Below, piece after piece: positions 18,775 to 26,699 of a stretch of DNA of 64,000 nt. The notes under the pieces were generated by a model. That model was not told where the DNA came from. It ran no database searches and saw only the letters and a program-made list of their open reading frames with translations. Numbering within the stretch: position 1 is the stretch's first letter; each line of letters starts with the position of its first letter. The stretch is from contig NZ_JABULH010000002.1 in assembly GCF_013328205.1 (NCBI RefSeq), positions 496,001 to 560,000 on the forward strand, given 5' to 3'. The translations under genes were made by a program, and so were the position numbers. Origin of the DNA: Sphingomonas hominis (GTDB taxonomy: Bacteria; Pseudomonadota; Alphaproteobacteria; Sphingomonadales; Sphingomonadaceae).

Positions 18775-18806
18775 AGCGGGATCCCGGATCAAGTCCGGGA
18801 TGACGG
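18775..18806. repeat. REP-like palindrome, single copy (in 330-nt gene-free stretch)
   Basis: The unit AGCGGGATCCCGGATCAAG...GACGG occurs intact in the gene-free stretch 18594-18923, with a partial inverted remnant GTTGATCCGG at 18730-18740. Apart from this unit and the hairpin at 18866-18900 I see nothing else in that stretch. Confidence 0.75.
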
Positions 18807-18865
18807 GTAAGATGATGTTGCGCGCCGACCGCCAGCGTCGTTCGGTGCAGGGCCCCACAAATGAC

Positions 18866-18900
18866 AACGCCGCCCGGCCGGTGATCGGCGGGGCGGCGTT
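18866..18900 (-). terminator. hairpin terminator downstream of the glycine-zipper gene
   Basis: AACGCCGCC and GGGCGGCGTT pair across a 16-nt GC-rich loop, 24 nt after the stop of the minus-strand gene. The following minus-strand sequence GTCATTTG is only weakly T-rich. Confidence 0.5.
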
Positions 18901-18923
18901 GCGGTTGCGTCAGGCAGTGCGCG

Positions 18924-20234
18924 TCAGCAGTTGCACTTGCCCTTGTAGCGATAGCCTTTGGCGTGGCCGGAGGAGGCGTCCTCATACACTTCTTCCTCGA
19001 CCACGCTCGATCCGGCGCCGCCCGAGACGGTGACGGTGGTGATCGTGGTGCCGGGATAATACCAGCCGTTGGCGTAATAGCCGGCCGATCCGGCGGTGCT
19101 CGACGTGGTCACGACGGCGCCGTTGCCCGCCACCACGGCGGAGCCGGGATAGGCGATGCGCGGGCCCGGTGCAGGAACGGGACCAGGGCCGTAGCCCTGC
19201 GGCGCGTAACCGGCACCGTCGGTGCTGTAGCGCGTGACGCCCGAGTAGGTGGTCCCGGCATAATCGCCGCCGTAGCGACCTTCCTGATAAGCGACCACGG
19301 GTGCGCCCTGGGCGGGGTAACCGCCTTGAGTTACGTAGCTGCCACCCTGCGCGGCGTAGCCGGCGCCGGGTGCCGCATAGGGTGCGCCGTAGCGCGGGCC
19401 GCCCGGCGGCGCGACCGGCACGCGGCCGGCGCGATCGTTGCGGTCGATCTCGCGTCCGACCAGCGCACCTGCACCCGCACCGATCGCGGTGCCGAGCAGG
19501 CGGTTGCCGCGCCCGGCGATGACGTTGCCGGCCACCCCGCCCGCAACGCCGCCGATCACCGCGCCACCCAGGCCACCGTCGCGGTCGCGCCTCGGACCGT
19601 CATAGCCGCGCCCGTCGACGTAGCCGTTGTCGTATTGACCGTCGGCGTAGCCGTTGTTGTACCGGCCATCGGCATAGCCGTTGCCGGCGTAACCGGCGGC
19701 ATAATCGCCCTCGCGGTAGGTGTAGTCGACGCCCTGGCCGTCGAACTGATCCCAGCCGATCCCGCCGACGCTGTCGTACACCGACCCGCGACCGTCGACG
19801 AGCACCGCGTCGTCATAGTAGCGCGACCAGCTATAGCCCGCCGGCGGCGTGTAGAGGCCGTAGCCCGACCAGTCGTTGACGAAGAAGTTGGGCGACACCC
19901 AGTAGCTCGGCAGCACGTAACCGCGCACCGGACGACGATAAGCAGCGTAACCGCCCGGTGCGCGCATCCCGCCCCACCAGCGATTGTTGATGTGACCGCC
20001 CCAGCGCGGACGATTGACCGGGTGCGTACCATTCCAGCCACCCGGCCGCGGCGTGTTCCAGTGGCCGGCCGGGCGCGGCATATTCCAGCCACCGGGGCGC
20101 GGCACGTTCACGCCGCCTGGGTGAGGCATGTTCATGCCACCCGGACGCATCGGCCCCACGCCGCCGCGCGGGCCGGCCTGGGCGGGTACCGCGACGATGG
20201 CGGCGGTGGTGGCGGCGATCATCAGCAAGCGCAT
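18924..20234 (-). CDS. exported glycine-zipper protein with RcnB-like segment
   Basis: A 436-residue secreted or outer-membrane protein. After the signal peptide (about 1-20) come six or so PRPGGWN/MPHPGG-type repeats to residue about 75. A Trp/Tyr-rich segment follows (YVLPSYWVSPNFFVNDWSGYGLYTPPAGYSW...), as in RcnB-family periplasmic proteins. NGYADGRYNNGYADGQYDNGY repeats lead to a glycine-zipper two-helix region (GGAVIGGVAGGVAGNVIAG and LLGTAIGAGAGALVG), then a Gly/Tyr/Pro-rich tail ending GKCNC. Glycine zippers of this kind insert in the outer membrane. The exact function is unknown; a cell-envelope structural or metal-homeostasis role is inference. Confidence 0.68.
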   Translation of the reverse strand: MRLLMIAATTAAIVAVPAQAGPRGGVGPMRPGGMNMPHPGGVNVPRPGGWNMPRPAGHWNTPRPGGWNGTHPVNRPRWGGHINNRWWGGMRAPGGYAAYRRPVRGYVLPSYWVSPNFFVNDWSGYGLYTPPAGYSWSRYYDDAVLVDGRGSVYDSVGGIGWDQFDGQGVDYTYREGDYAAGYAGNGYADGRYNNGYADGQYDNGYVDGRGYDGPRRDRDGGLGGAVIGGVAGGVAGNVIAGRGNRLLGTAIGAGAGALVGREIDRNDRAGRVPVAPPGGPRYGAPYAAPGAGYAAQGGSYVTQGGYPAQGAPVVAYQEGRYGGDYAGTTYSGVTRYSTDGAGYAPQGYGPGPVPAPGPRIAYPGSAVVAGNGAVVTTSSTAGSAGYYANGWYYPGTTITTVTVSGGAGSSVVEEEVYEDASSGHAKGYRYKGKCNC

Positions 20235-20433
20235 GGCCGTTCATTCCCTGTCAAGGTGATGCGCTGTCGAACGCGCTTCACGTTTACCGGTTGCTTACCA
20301 AGACGCAGATCGTCTCGCCACTGCAACGACCGTCCCGGATCGGGGCAGCCGAGCGCGGGGCATCAACCAGTTCTGTTAGGGAGTCTGGAAGGGCTCATGC
20401 TCTTGCCCCACGCTGTGTCCGAAAGAAGGAAGA

Positions 20434-20465
20434 AGCGGGATCCCGGCTCAAGGCCGGGATGACGG
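20434..20465. repeat. REP-like palindrome, variant (in 306-nt gene-free stretch)
   Basis: AGCGGGATCCCGGCTCAAG then GCCGGGATGACGG. Two substitutions (GAT to GCT and AGT to AGG) lie on opposite arms and keep the stem paired, a compensatory change. It lies in the stretch 20235-20540, which otherwise holds only the upstream region of the glycine-zipper gene. Confidence 0.75.
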
Positions 20466-20540
20466 AGGGGAGGGTAGATTATCGGCGTAGTCGCGTGACG
20501 CGAGATCGAGGCTCGATCCAGCGTCATGCTGGGCGCAGCG

Positions 20541-21035
20541 TCAGACCGACGCGCCCGCGATGCGAGGGGCGAGCAGCGCCATCAGCCGTTCGCAGCCGGC
20601 GGCGTCCTCGGCATCGAAGCGGCCGGGCGCGGGGCTGTCGAGGTCGAGTACGCCGATCAGGCGACCATCGGCGACGATCGGCACGACCAGCTCCGACGCG
20701 CTGGCGACGTCGCAGGCGATGTGGCCGGGAAAGGCGTGGACGTCGTCGACCCACTGCGTCGTGCGCGTCGCCGCCGCGGTGCCGCACACGCCCTTGCCGA
20801 GCGCAATACGGATGCACGCCGCCTTGCCCTGAAACGGGCCGAGCACGAGTTCGTCGGCGAGCACGCGATAGAAGCCAGCCCAGTTGAGGTCAGGCAGATA
20901 TTGCCAGACCAGCGCCGCGGCATTGGCCATGTTGGCGACCGCATCGGATTCGTTGGCGGTCAGTGCGTCGAGCGCGGCGTACAGGTCGTGGTACAACTCG
21001 GCCTTGGAGCCGGCGGCGATGTCGAAGGCGTACAT
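20541..21035 (-). CDS. msrC: free methionine-(R)-sulfoxide reductase, GAF type
   Basis: A 164-residue GAF-domain enzyme. It has NWAGFYRV and the three conserved Cys of fRMsr: Cys74 (GKAACIRI), Cys84 (KGVCGTA) and Cys108 (GHIACDVAS), followed by SELVVPIVADGRLIGVLDLDSP. The family reduces free Met-R-sulfoxide with thioredoxin in the cytoplasm, part of oxidative-damage repair. Length and motif order match the family throughout. It is divergent from the next gene with about 95 nt between them. Confidence 0.88.
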   Translation of the reverse strand: MYAFDIAAGSKAELYHDLYAALDALTANESDAVANMANAAALVWQYLPDLNWAGFYRVLADELVLGPFQGKAACIRIALGKGVCGTAAATRTTQWVDDVHAFPGHIACDVASASELVVPIVADGRLIGVLDLDSPAPGRFDAEDAAGCERLMALLAPRIAGASV

Positions 21036-21130
21036 GGGGACGACCTAGAACCGTGACGGCGTGGATGCCAGTGTCTGCTCGTATCCGAAGGGCGCTGGTG
21101 TTCGCGTGACATGGGTCGTAGCATCGAGGC

Positions 21131-22330
21131 ATGATACCCCTCCGTTCTGCCCTGCCGATGCTCGCGCTTACGCTCGCGATAGCGCCGCCGTCCGGTGGAA
21201 GCGCGGCGGTCACGCTGCTGCCAGCGCAGATCGTGGCACAGGCCGATGCGCCCCTTGGCATCAAGAGCAGCCTTCGCGACCTGGGCCGTATCAATCCCGT
21301 CGATATCGCGGGCGTCGGCTCGAAGCAGGGGGCGGAGGTGGCGCAGACGCTCAGCCTGTTCGGCCGCGAAGATTTGATCGCCGCGCGAAGCAGCAACTAT
21401 CGTGCGAATGGATGCGCCCCCTTGGCGGGGGCCGGCGATGTGCTGGACGAGATTGCGCGGCGTGCCAAGCAGACGTCGATCGTGATCGTCAACGAAAGTC
21501 ACGAGCGTTCGGAACATCGCGGCTTCACGGCCGAAGTGGCCGAGCGGTTGCGGCCACTCGGCTACACGATCTTCGCCGCCGAAGCATTTTCCAACCCCGA
21601 GCCGGGCCAGCAGCGCTTTCTTCCGTCGTTCCTTACCCGACCGAAGCAGCCATATCTCGCATACGGCGACGGCCATTACATCGCGGAGGCAGGCTACGGA
21701 CGCCTTGCACGCAGGGTGAAGGCGCTCGGTTACAGATTGGACCCTTACGAAATCACCTTCGATAAATTGCAGGCGAGCAGGGGCGGTGCCGACGAGCAGG
21801 TAGCGGTGCGTGAGGAAGAGGAAGCGCTGAACCTTCTCGCGATCATGAAGGCGCATCCGGGTGCCAAGATGCTGGTCCACGTCGGCTACTCGCACGCGAT
21901 GGAGGTGCCGACCGAGCAAGGTGGGCGCCGGATGGCGATGCTGTTGAAGGCGAAGACCGGGGTCGATCCGCTGACGATCTCGCAGACGACGTGCCGCGGC
22001 GGGTCACCTGCGCGACGTCTCGCGGTCCTGCCGGCCGGCGAGCCTGCGGGCGCGTTCGACCTCGTCGTCGATCATCCAGCCGCGACCTTCGTGCGCGGGC
22101 GTCCGACCTGGCGGCAGCGCGCCGGCGACCGCATCGTCGAGATCCCGGCGTCGCTGCGTCCGACGTCGGGTTGGCGCGTGATCGAGGCGCGACCGGTGGG
22201 TGAGCCGACGACCTCGGTTCCGCTCGACCGTGTCGCGATCCGCGCCGGCGAGGATGTCGCGCTGATGCTGCCGACTGGTCGGTATGAACTGCGCGCGATC
22301 GCGGTGCCATACGTGAAGCCGGAGGCGTGA
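21131..22330 (+). CDS. exported protein of the ChaN/erythromycin-esterase-like fold, function unknown
   Basis: A 399-residue protein with a signal peptide (about 1-26, LPMLALTLAIAPPSGGSAA). The centre has IVIVNESHERSEHRGFTAEVAERL and YTIFAAEAFSN, then KMLVHVGYSHAMEV. The pattern of NESHE/H, a Glu after a strand, and a later GYSH/H is reminiscent of ChaN-like and EreA-like proteins that use paired His and Glu. I could not assign a substrate. The C-terminal about 120 residues look like a separate beta-rich domain. Its gene runs alone between msrC and arfB. Confidence 0.6.
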   Translation: MIPLRSALPMLALTLAIAPPSGGSAAVTLLPAQIVAQADAPLGIKSSLRDLGRINPVDIAGVGSKQGAEVAQTLSLFGREDLIAARSSNYRANGCAPLAGAGDVLDEIARRAKQTSIVIVNESHERSEHRGFTAEVAERLRPLGYTIFAAEAFSNPEPGQQRFLPSFLTRPKQPYLAYGDGHYIAEAGYGRLARRVKALGYRLDPYEITFDKLQASRGGADEQVAVREEEEALNLLAIMKAHPGAKMLVHVGYSHAMEVPTEQGGRRMAMLLKAKTGVDPLTISQTTCRGGSPARRLAVLPAGEPAGAFDLVVDHPAATFVRGRPTWRQRAGDRIVEIPASLRPTSGWRVIEARPVGEPTTSVPLDRVAIRAGEDVALMLPTGRYELRAIAVPYVKPEA

Positions 22331-22333
22331 GGG

Positions 22334-22732
22334 TCAGTCCAGCCGGACCTTGCCGCGGCCGGCCTTGACCGCGCTGCGGCCTTTCTTCTCGTCGACGCGG
22401 CGGGCCTTGGCGGCGCGGGTCGGCTTCGTCTTCACGCGGCGGGCCTCGCGTTTCTCGGCCTCTGCCAGCAACTCGGCGAGGCGTGCGCGCGCGTCCTGTC
22501 GGTTGGCTTCCTGCGTGCGGTGGCGCCGCGCGACGAGGACCAGCGTGCCGGATGCGGTCAACCGGCTGCCGGCGAGGACGCGCAGGCGGCGGTAGGTCTC
22601 GGGCGAGAGGCCGAGGCGGAACACGTCGACGCGTAGCTGGCAGGCAGTGGCGACCTTGTTGACATTCTGTCCGCCAGGGCCTGTGGCGGCGAGGAAACGC
22701 TCGTCGAGCGCGTCCTCGGGTATCTCAACCAT
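22334..22732 (-). CDS. arfB: alternative ribosome-rescue factor ArfB (YaeJ)
   Basis: A 132-residue class-I release-factor domain without codon-recognition parts. It has the catalytic GGQ (residues 20-22 in ATGPGGQNVNKVAT), RLRVLAGSRLT, and a Lys/Arg/Ala-rich C-terminal tail that in ArfB inserts into the empty mRNA channel of a stalled ribosome. It hydrolyses peptidyl-tRNA on non-stop ribosomes. ATG 22732 is chosen: it overlaps the stop of the pseudouridine synthase gene by 8 nt, so the pair is coupled. Confidence 0.88.
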   Translation of the reverse strand: MVEIPEDALDERFLAATGPGGQNVNKVATACQLRVDVFRLGLSPETYRRLRVLAGSRLTASGTLVLVARRHRTQEANRQDARARLAELLAEAEKREARRVKTKPTRAAKARRVDEKKGRSAVKAGRGKVRLD

Positions 22733-23375
22733 CGAAACCGAGCGAACGGAAACGCTCGGGCCAGGGTGCCTCGGCGACGATCGGTTCCTTGGTGCCGCGC
22801 GGCACGGTGAGCGCGGCGGCGTGCAGCATGGTGCCGCCGGCGTGCGCATTGCCGTAGGTCGGGTCGCCGGTGACAGGATGCCCTAGCCCCTCGAGCGCGT
22901 GGACGCGGATCTGGTGCGTGCGGCCGGTTTCGGGGCGGAACTCGACCAAGGCGCGGCCGTCGTGCGTGCCGAGCAGCGTCCAGGCGGTGCGCGCCGCCTT
23001 GCCGCGCGTGTCGCCGGTCATCCACCAACCGCGCTCGACGGTGGAATGTTTGACGAGCGGCAGGTCGATCATGCCGCTCTCACCCTCGGGCACACCGTCA
23101 AGGATTGCGACGTAGCGTTTCTGAACCGCGCCAGCCTCGAACGCCTGCTGGAACCGCGCGTGCGCCTTGGGGTTGCGAGACAGGAGCAGGCAGCCGCTGG
23201 TGTCGCGGTCGAGCCGGTGCACGGCTTGCGGCCAGCGCTGAAAGCCGAACGTAAGGGAGTTGAGGTGGTTTTCGAGAGAGATCGCGCCGTCGCGCGGGCG
23301 ATCGACGGGGAGCCCGGCGGGCTTGTCGATCACCAGCGCTTCGCCGTCCAGAAACAATACGCGTTCGCCAAGCAT
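22725..23375 (-). CDS. RluA family RNA pseudouridine synthase
   Basis: A 216-residue synthase without an S4 domain. The catalytic Asp56 lies in AVHRLDRDTSGCLLLSRN, and RPETGRTHQIRVHALEGLGHPVTGDPTYG is the conserved C-terminal core. Family members modify specific uridines in rRNA or tRNA; the target here (RluA- or TruC-like) cannot be told. The downstream arfB overlaps it by 8 nt. Its ATG is only 3 nt from the proposed start of the divergent peptidase gene. Confidence 0.87.
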   Translation of the reverse strand: MLGERVLFLDGEALVIDKPAGLPVDRPRDGAISLENHLNSLTFGFQRWPQAVHRLDRDTSGCLLLSRNPKAHARFQQAFEAGAVQKRYVAILDGVPEGESGMIDLPLVKHSTVERGWWMTGDTRGKAARTAWTLLGTHDGRALVEFRPETGRTHQIRVHALEGLGHPVTGDPTYGNAHAGGTMLHAAALTVPRGTKEPIVAEAPWPERFRSLGFDG

Positions 23376-23378
23376 GGT

Positions 23379-24158
23379 GTGCGCTGTGCCACCGGACTGG
23401 CGCGGCGGCTAGTGCTGTCGGTGTCGTCGATGCTGATCGCGGTACCGGCGGGCGCGCAGGTGTGTAGCGGAACGCCGCCGCCGATCGCCGCCGACGGGCG
23501 CGTGCTGGGGCATCTGCCGTACGGCGACGCGCCGCCGGACGAGCTTGTGGCGGTGCCGGCTGACGTGGCGGTGCGCGGCTGCGTGCTGAGGCGCGACGTG
23601 CTGCCCGATCTCCAGCGCCTGTTCGCGGCGGCGGCGGCGAGCCCGGAGGTCGGCGGGCGCGTGCTGGCGCTGTCGTGCCATCGGTCGTTGACGCGGCAGG
23701 GCGGGGTGTTCTGTCGCGAACCGGCGACGGACGCGGACACGCGCGCGGTATCAGTAGCACCGCCGGGGCACAGCGAGCACGCGACCGGTTACGCGCTCGA
23801 CTTCGCGTTCCGGCCGCGGGTGAACGGTTGCCCCGATGCCGAGGCGTGCGTGGCGGCGACGCCCGCGTTCCGCTGGTTGCGCGCGAACGCGCCGCGCTAC
23901 GGGTTCGAGATGTCGTTTCCGGTCAGCAACACGCAGCGGGTGAAATGGGAGCCGTGGCACTGGCGCTGGGTCGGCATGAGTGCATCCACGCCGGGTGCGG
24001 CGCGCGCGCGGCTGCTGTTCGCGACCGCGCGGCGGCGGTTCCCGGCCTCGCCGGGGGTCGACACGGCGATCGAGGTCGCGAACGTGCCGCCGCCGCCGGT
24101 GTATCTGTCGCTGCCGCCTTTTGCCGAGCCGAGGGGTAAGCGACGGCGGCGGCGGTGA
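23379..24158 (+). CDS. VanY-like D-alanyl-D-alanine carboxypeptidase (M15 family)
   Basis: About 259 residues with a signal peptide (ARRLVLSVSSMLIAVPAGAQ). M15B zinc motifs are present: SEHATGYALDFAF (SxHxxGxAxD) and EPWHWRW (ExWHxR/W). SCHRSLTRQ resembles the SGYRS motif with Cys in place of Gly/Tyr. Such enzymes trim peptidoglycan stem peptides in the periplasm. GTG 23379 is preferred because ATG 23430 would destroy the signal peptide; no clear ribosome site is visible. The C-terminus is a basic Arg-rich tail. Confidence 0.78.
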   Translation: MRCATGLARRLVLSVSSMLIAVPAGAQVCSGTPPPIAADGRVLGHLPYGDAPPDELVAVPADVAVRGCVLRRDVLPDLQRLFAAAAASPEVGGRVLALSCHRSLTRQGGVFCREPATDADTRAVSVAPPGHSEHATGYALDFAFRPRVNGCPDAEACVAATPAFRWLRANAPRYGFEMSFPVSNTQRVKWEPWHWRWVGMSASTPGAARARLLFATARRRFPASPGVDTAIEVANVPPPPVYLSLPPFAEPRGKRRRRR

Positions 24159-24211
24159 GGACGGGCAGCACGCGAAGCCGGACCCCGCTTCCTTGCCTCT
24201 GCTGAGGAGAC

Positions 24212-24242
24212 GCGAGACCCCGGATCAGGTCCGGGCGACCGG
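24212..24242. repeat. REP-like palindrome, diverged
   Basis: GCGAGACCCCGGATCAGGTC followed by CGGGCGACCGG is a diverged unit of the dispersed family, between the peptidase gene and the wrbA terminator. Confidence 0.55.
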
Positions 24243-24262
24243 GGGGGGTAGGTACCGGTAAG

Positions 24263-24287
24263 GGCCGGGCGATCGTCTCGCCCGGCC
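24263..24287 (-). terminator. wrbA downstream hairpin
   Basis: GGCCGGGC/GCCCGGCC, a perfect 8-bp stem with a 9-nt loop, lies 8 nt downstream of the wrbA stop codon. There is no good T tract, so strength is uncertain. Confidence 0.5.
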
Positions 24288-24294
24288 GTGCACG

Positions 24295-24894
24295 TCACTT
24301 CAGCTTGGCGGCGAGTTCGGCGATGCGCTGGCCCTGATAGCGCGCGCCGGCGAGTTCCTGCTCGTGCGGCTGGCGGCTGCCGTCGCCGTCGGCGATCGTC
24401 GACGCGCCGTAAGGCGTGCCGCCGAGCACTTCGGTGACGCCCATCTGGCCCTTGAAGCCATAGTCGAGCCCGACGATCGTCATGCCGTGGTGAAGCAGGT
24501 TGGTCAGGATCGAGAACAAGGTCGTCTCCTGCCCGCCGTGCTGGCTGGCAGTCGAGGTGAATGCGCCGCCGACCTTGCCGACCAGCGCCCCGCGCATCCA
24601 CAAGCCACCGGTCGTGTCCCAGAACGCCGCCATCTGGCTGGGCATCCGGCCGTAGCGGGTGGGGGCGCCGACGATGATCGCGTCGTAAGCGGCGAGCGCG
24701 TCGGGGCCCTCGATCTCGGGGTGCGCGGTGTCGGTCTTGAAATGCGCCGACTTCACGACCTCGGCCGGAGCAGTCTCCGCAACGCGGCGGATGTCGACCT
24801 CGGCACCACCGGCGCGCGCACCCTCGGCGACGGCATCGGCCATCTGCTCGACGTGGCCGTAGGAGGAGTAATAGAGAACGAGGACCTTGGTCAT
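24295..24894 (-). CDS. wrbA: NAD(P)H:quinone oxidoreductase WrbA
   Basis: A 199-residue flavodoxin-like protein. The FMN phosphate loop is [19 protein letters not shown]; further family motifs are [45 protein letters not shown] and [15 protein letters not shown]. WrbA reduces quinones by two electrons and limits redox cycling. It follows the pirin gene by 81 nt on the same strand and probably shares its transcript. ATG 24894 begins the conserved [13 protein letters not shown]; an upstream in-frame ATG at 24939 adds unrelated residues. Confidence 0.92.
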   Translation of the reverse strand: MTKVLVLYYSSYGHVEQMADAVAEGARAGGAEVDIRRVAETAPAEVVKSAHFKTDTAHPEIEGPDALAAYDAIIVGAPTRYGRMPSQMAAFWDTTGGLWMRGALVGKVGGAFTSTASQHGGQETTLFSILTNLLHHGMTIVGLDYGFKGQMGVTEVLGGTPYGASTIADGDGSRQPHEQELAGARYQGQRIAELAAKLK

Positions 24895-24975
24895 GGCGTT
24901 ATCCTTGATGCAGGTTGGTTGAAACCATCCCGGCGACAATGCCGGGACAGCGGTTCGGTTCAGTGAGCGGCGCGA

Positions 24976-25716
24976 TTAGAGCGAGTCGACCAGCACCAGC
25001 TCGGCGTCGGCGAGTGCGGTGATCGTCACCGTCTGCCCGCCGCTCAGCGCGATGCCGTCTCGCGCCTCGTAGCGCTCGCCGTCGATCTCGACCGCGCCGG
25101 TGGCGGGGACGAGGTAGGCATGGCGCCCGGCGCCGACTTCGTGGCTGATCCGCTCGCCGGCCTTCACGGTCGCGGCGAGCACGCGCGCCTCGGCACGGAT
25201 CGGCAGTGCGTCGCCGTCGTCGGCGAAGCCGCTGGCGAGCGTCACGAACTTGCCCGAGCGCTCACCCTTGGGGAAGGGCTTGGCACCCCAGGACGGGCTG
25301 CCGCCAGTGCGGGTCGGCTCGATCCAAATCTGGAACAGCGTGGTGGGTTCAGCCTCGAGGTTGTATTCGGCGTGGCGGACGCCCGAGCCCGCGCTCATCA
25401 CCTGCACGTCGCCCGCGGCGGTGCGGCCGGTGTTGCCCATCGAGTCCTTGTGCGTGATCGCGCCCGAGCGGACGTAGGTGATGATCTCCATGTCGCGGTG
25501 CGGGTGCGGGGGAAAGCCGCTGTTCGGGGCGATCGTATCGTCATTCCAGACGCGGATCGCGCCCCAGCTCATCCAATCGGGGTCGTAGTAATTGGCGAAG
25601 GAGAAATGGTGCCGCGCGTCGAGCCAGCCGTGGTCGGCGTGGCCGAGCGACGTGAAGGGACGGCGTTCGATAGAAGGGATATTGGCGGTACGGTTCGCGA
25701 CTGCGGTGTCGGTCAT
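24976..25716 (-). CDS. pirin family protein (YhaK-like)
   Basis: A 246-residue bicupin. The first cupin carries metal-ligand residues in PHPHRDMEIITYVRSGAITHKDSMGN and SAGSGVRHAEYN; the second (about 170-246) is the degenerate pirin C-terminal domain. Some bacterial pirins are quercetin dioxygenases or redox sensors. It is first in a probable operon with wrbA and is divergent from a LysR regulator, an arrangement typical for redox- or quinone-responsive genes. Confidence 0.87.
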   Translation of the reverse strand: MTDTAVANRTANIPSIERRPFTSLGHADHGWLDARHHFSFANYYDPDWMSWGAIRVWNDDTIAPNSGFPPHPHRDMEIITYVRSGAITHKDSMGNTGRTAAGDVQVMSAGSGVRHAEYNLEAEPTTLFQIWIEPTRTGGSPSWGAKPFPKGERSGKFVTLASGFADDGDALPIRAEARVLAATVKAGERISHEVGAGRHAYLVPATGAVEIDGERYEARDGIALSGGQTVTITALADAELVLVDSL

Positions 25717-25769
25717 GATAGCCTCCGTTGTTGCCGCAGAGATAAGCGGGCGCAGGGGGCGCGAAAACG

Positions 25770-25793
25770 GAAACGATTGAAACGCATCGTTTC
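25770..25793. promoter_or_regulatory. candidate LysR operator
   Basis: GAAACGAT, 8 nt, ATCGTTTC: a perfect 8+8 inverted repeat in the 95-nt region between the divergent pirin and LysR genes. A third half-site TGAAACG lies in the spacer. Position and symmetry suit binding of the adjacent LysR protein. Confidence 0.6.
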
Positions 25794-25811
25794 ACGAGCT
25801 AGCGAGGGAAC

Positions 25812-26699
25812 ATGCGACTACCCGATCTGGAAGCATGGGCGATCTTCGCCGCGGTGGCGGAGCACCGCTCGTTCAGCGGCGCGGCCGAGGCGATCGGGCT
25901 GAGCAAGGCGACGGTGTCGAAGGCGGTGTCGCGGCTTGAGGCGCATCTGGGTCAGTCCTTGTTCCATCGCACCTCGCGGCGGCTCGCCTTGACCGAGGTG
26001 GGCCGTCCGCTCGCCGAGCGCGCGGCGCGGATGGTGGCGGAGGCGCAGGGGGCGGAGGAGCTGGCGCGCGATGCGGCCTCCGCGCCGGTCGGGCGCGTGC
26101 GGATGGCGGCGCCGATGTCGTTCGGCATCTCCAACGTCGCGCCGCTGGTGGCCGAGTTCTTGGTGGCGCATCCGGGGATCGAGATCGAGCTGCACCTATC
26201 CGACGCGCGGGTCGACATCGTGGCGGAAGGTTTCGATGTCGCGCTCAGGATCGCGGACCTGCCCGATTCGTCGCTGCGCGCGCGGCGGCTGTGCACGGTG
26301 GCGGCGCATCTGGTCGCCGCGCCGGCTTACCTTGCCGAACATGGTACGCCGACGCACCCGGCGCAGCTCGGCGAGCATCGGCTGCTCGGTTACACCAACG
26401 TTAGCGGGCCGTGGCGCTTCCGCGGGCCGGGCGGGGCGGAAGTGTCGGTCAAGGCGGAGGGGCCGTTGTCGGCAAACTCTGGCGACGCGCTCGTGCCCGC
26501 GCTGGTTGCGGGCTTGGGGATCGCGCGGCTGCCGGCGTTCATCCTGGGCGACGCGCTGACATCGGGCAAGGTGGTGCCGATCCTGCCCGAGTGGATGCCC
26601 GCAGGGGTCGCGCTGCACCTGCTGACTCCGCCGAGCGCGCTCCGGCCGGCGCGGGTCGAGGCGCTGATCGCGTTCCTGGTCGAGCGGCTGCGGGACTAA
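25812..26699 (+). CDS. LysR family transcriptional regulator
   Basis: A 295-residue LysR protein of the CrgA/QhpR-like subgroup. The N-terminal helix-turn-helix is FAAVAEHRSFSGAAEAIGLSKATVSKAVSRLEAHLGQSLFHRTSRRLALTEVG in pattern, followed by a substrate-binding domain (VRMAAPMSFGISNVAPLV, GFDVALRIADLPDSSLRAR). It probably controls the divergent pirin-wrbA pair and itself through the inverted repeat at 25770-25793. The ATG follows GCGAGGGAAC. Its stop overlaps the convergent HPP gene by 4 nt. Confidence 0.87.
   Translation: MRLPDLEAWAIFAAVAEHRSFSGAAEAIGLSKATVSKAVSRLEAHLGQSLFHRTSRRLALTEVGRPLAERAARMVAEAQGAEELARDAASAPVGRVRMAAPMSFGISNVAPLVAEFLVAHPGIEIELHLSDARVDIVAEGFDVALRIADLPDSSLRARRLCTVAAHLVAAPAYLAEHGTPTHPAQLGEHRLLGYTNVSGPWRFRGPGGAEVSVKAEGPLSANSGDALVPALVAGLGIARLPAFILGDALTSGKVVPILPEWMPAGVALHLLTPPSALRPARVEALIAFLVERLRD

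Noticed and set aside
19590-19700. Possible CRISPR-like repeat in the glycine-zipper gene
   Set aside because: The repeats are in-frame codon repeats of NGYADG residues with no spacers of constant length.
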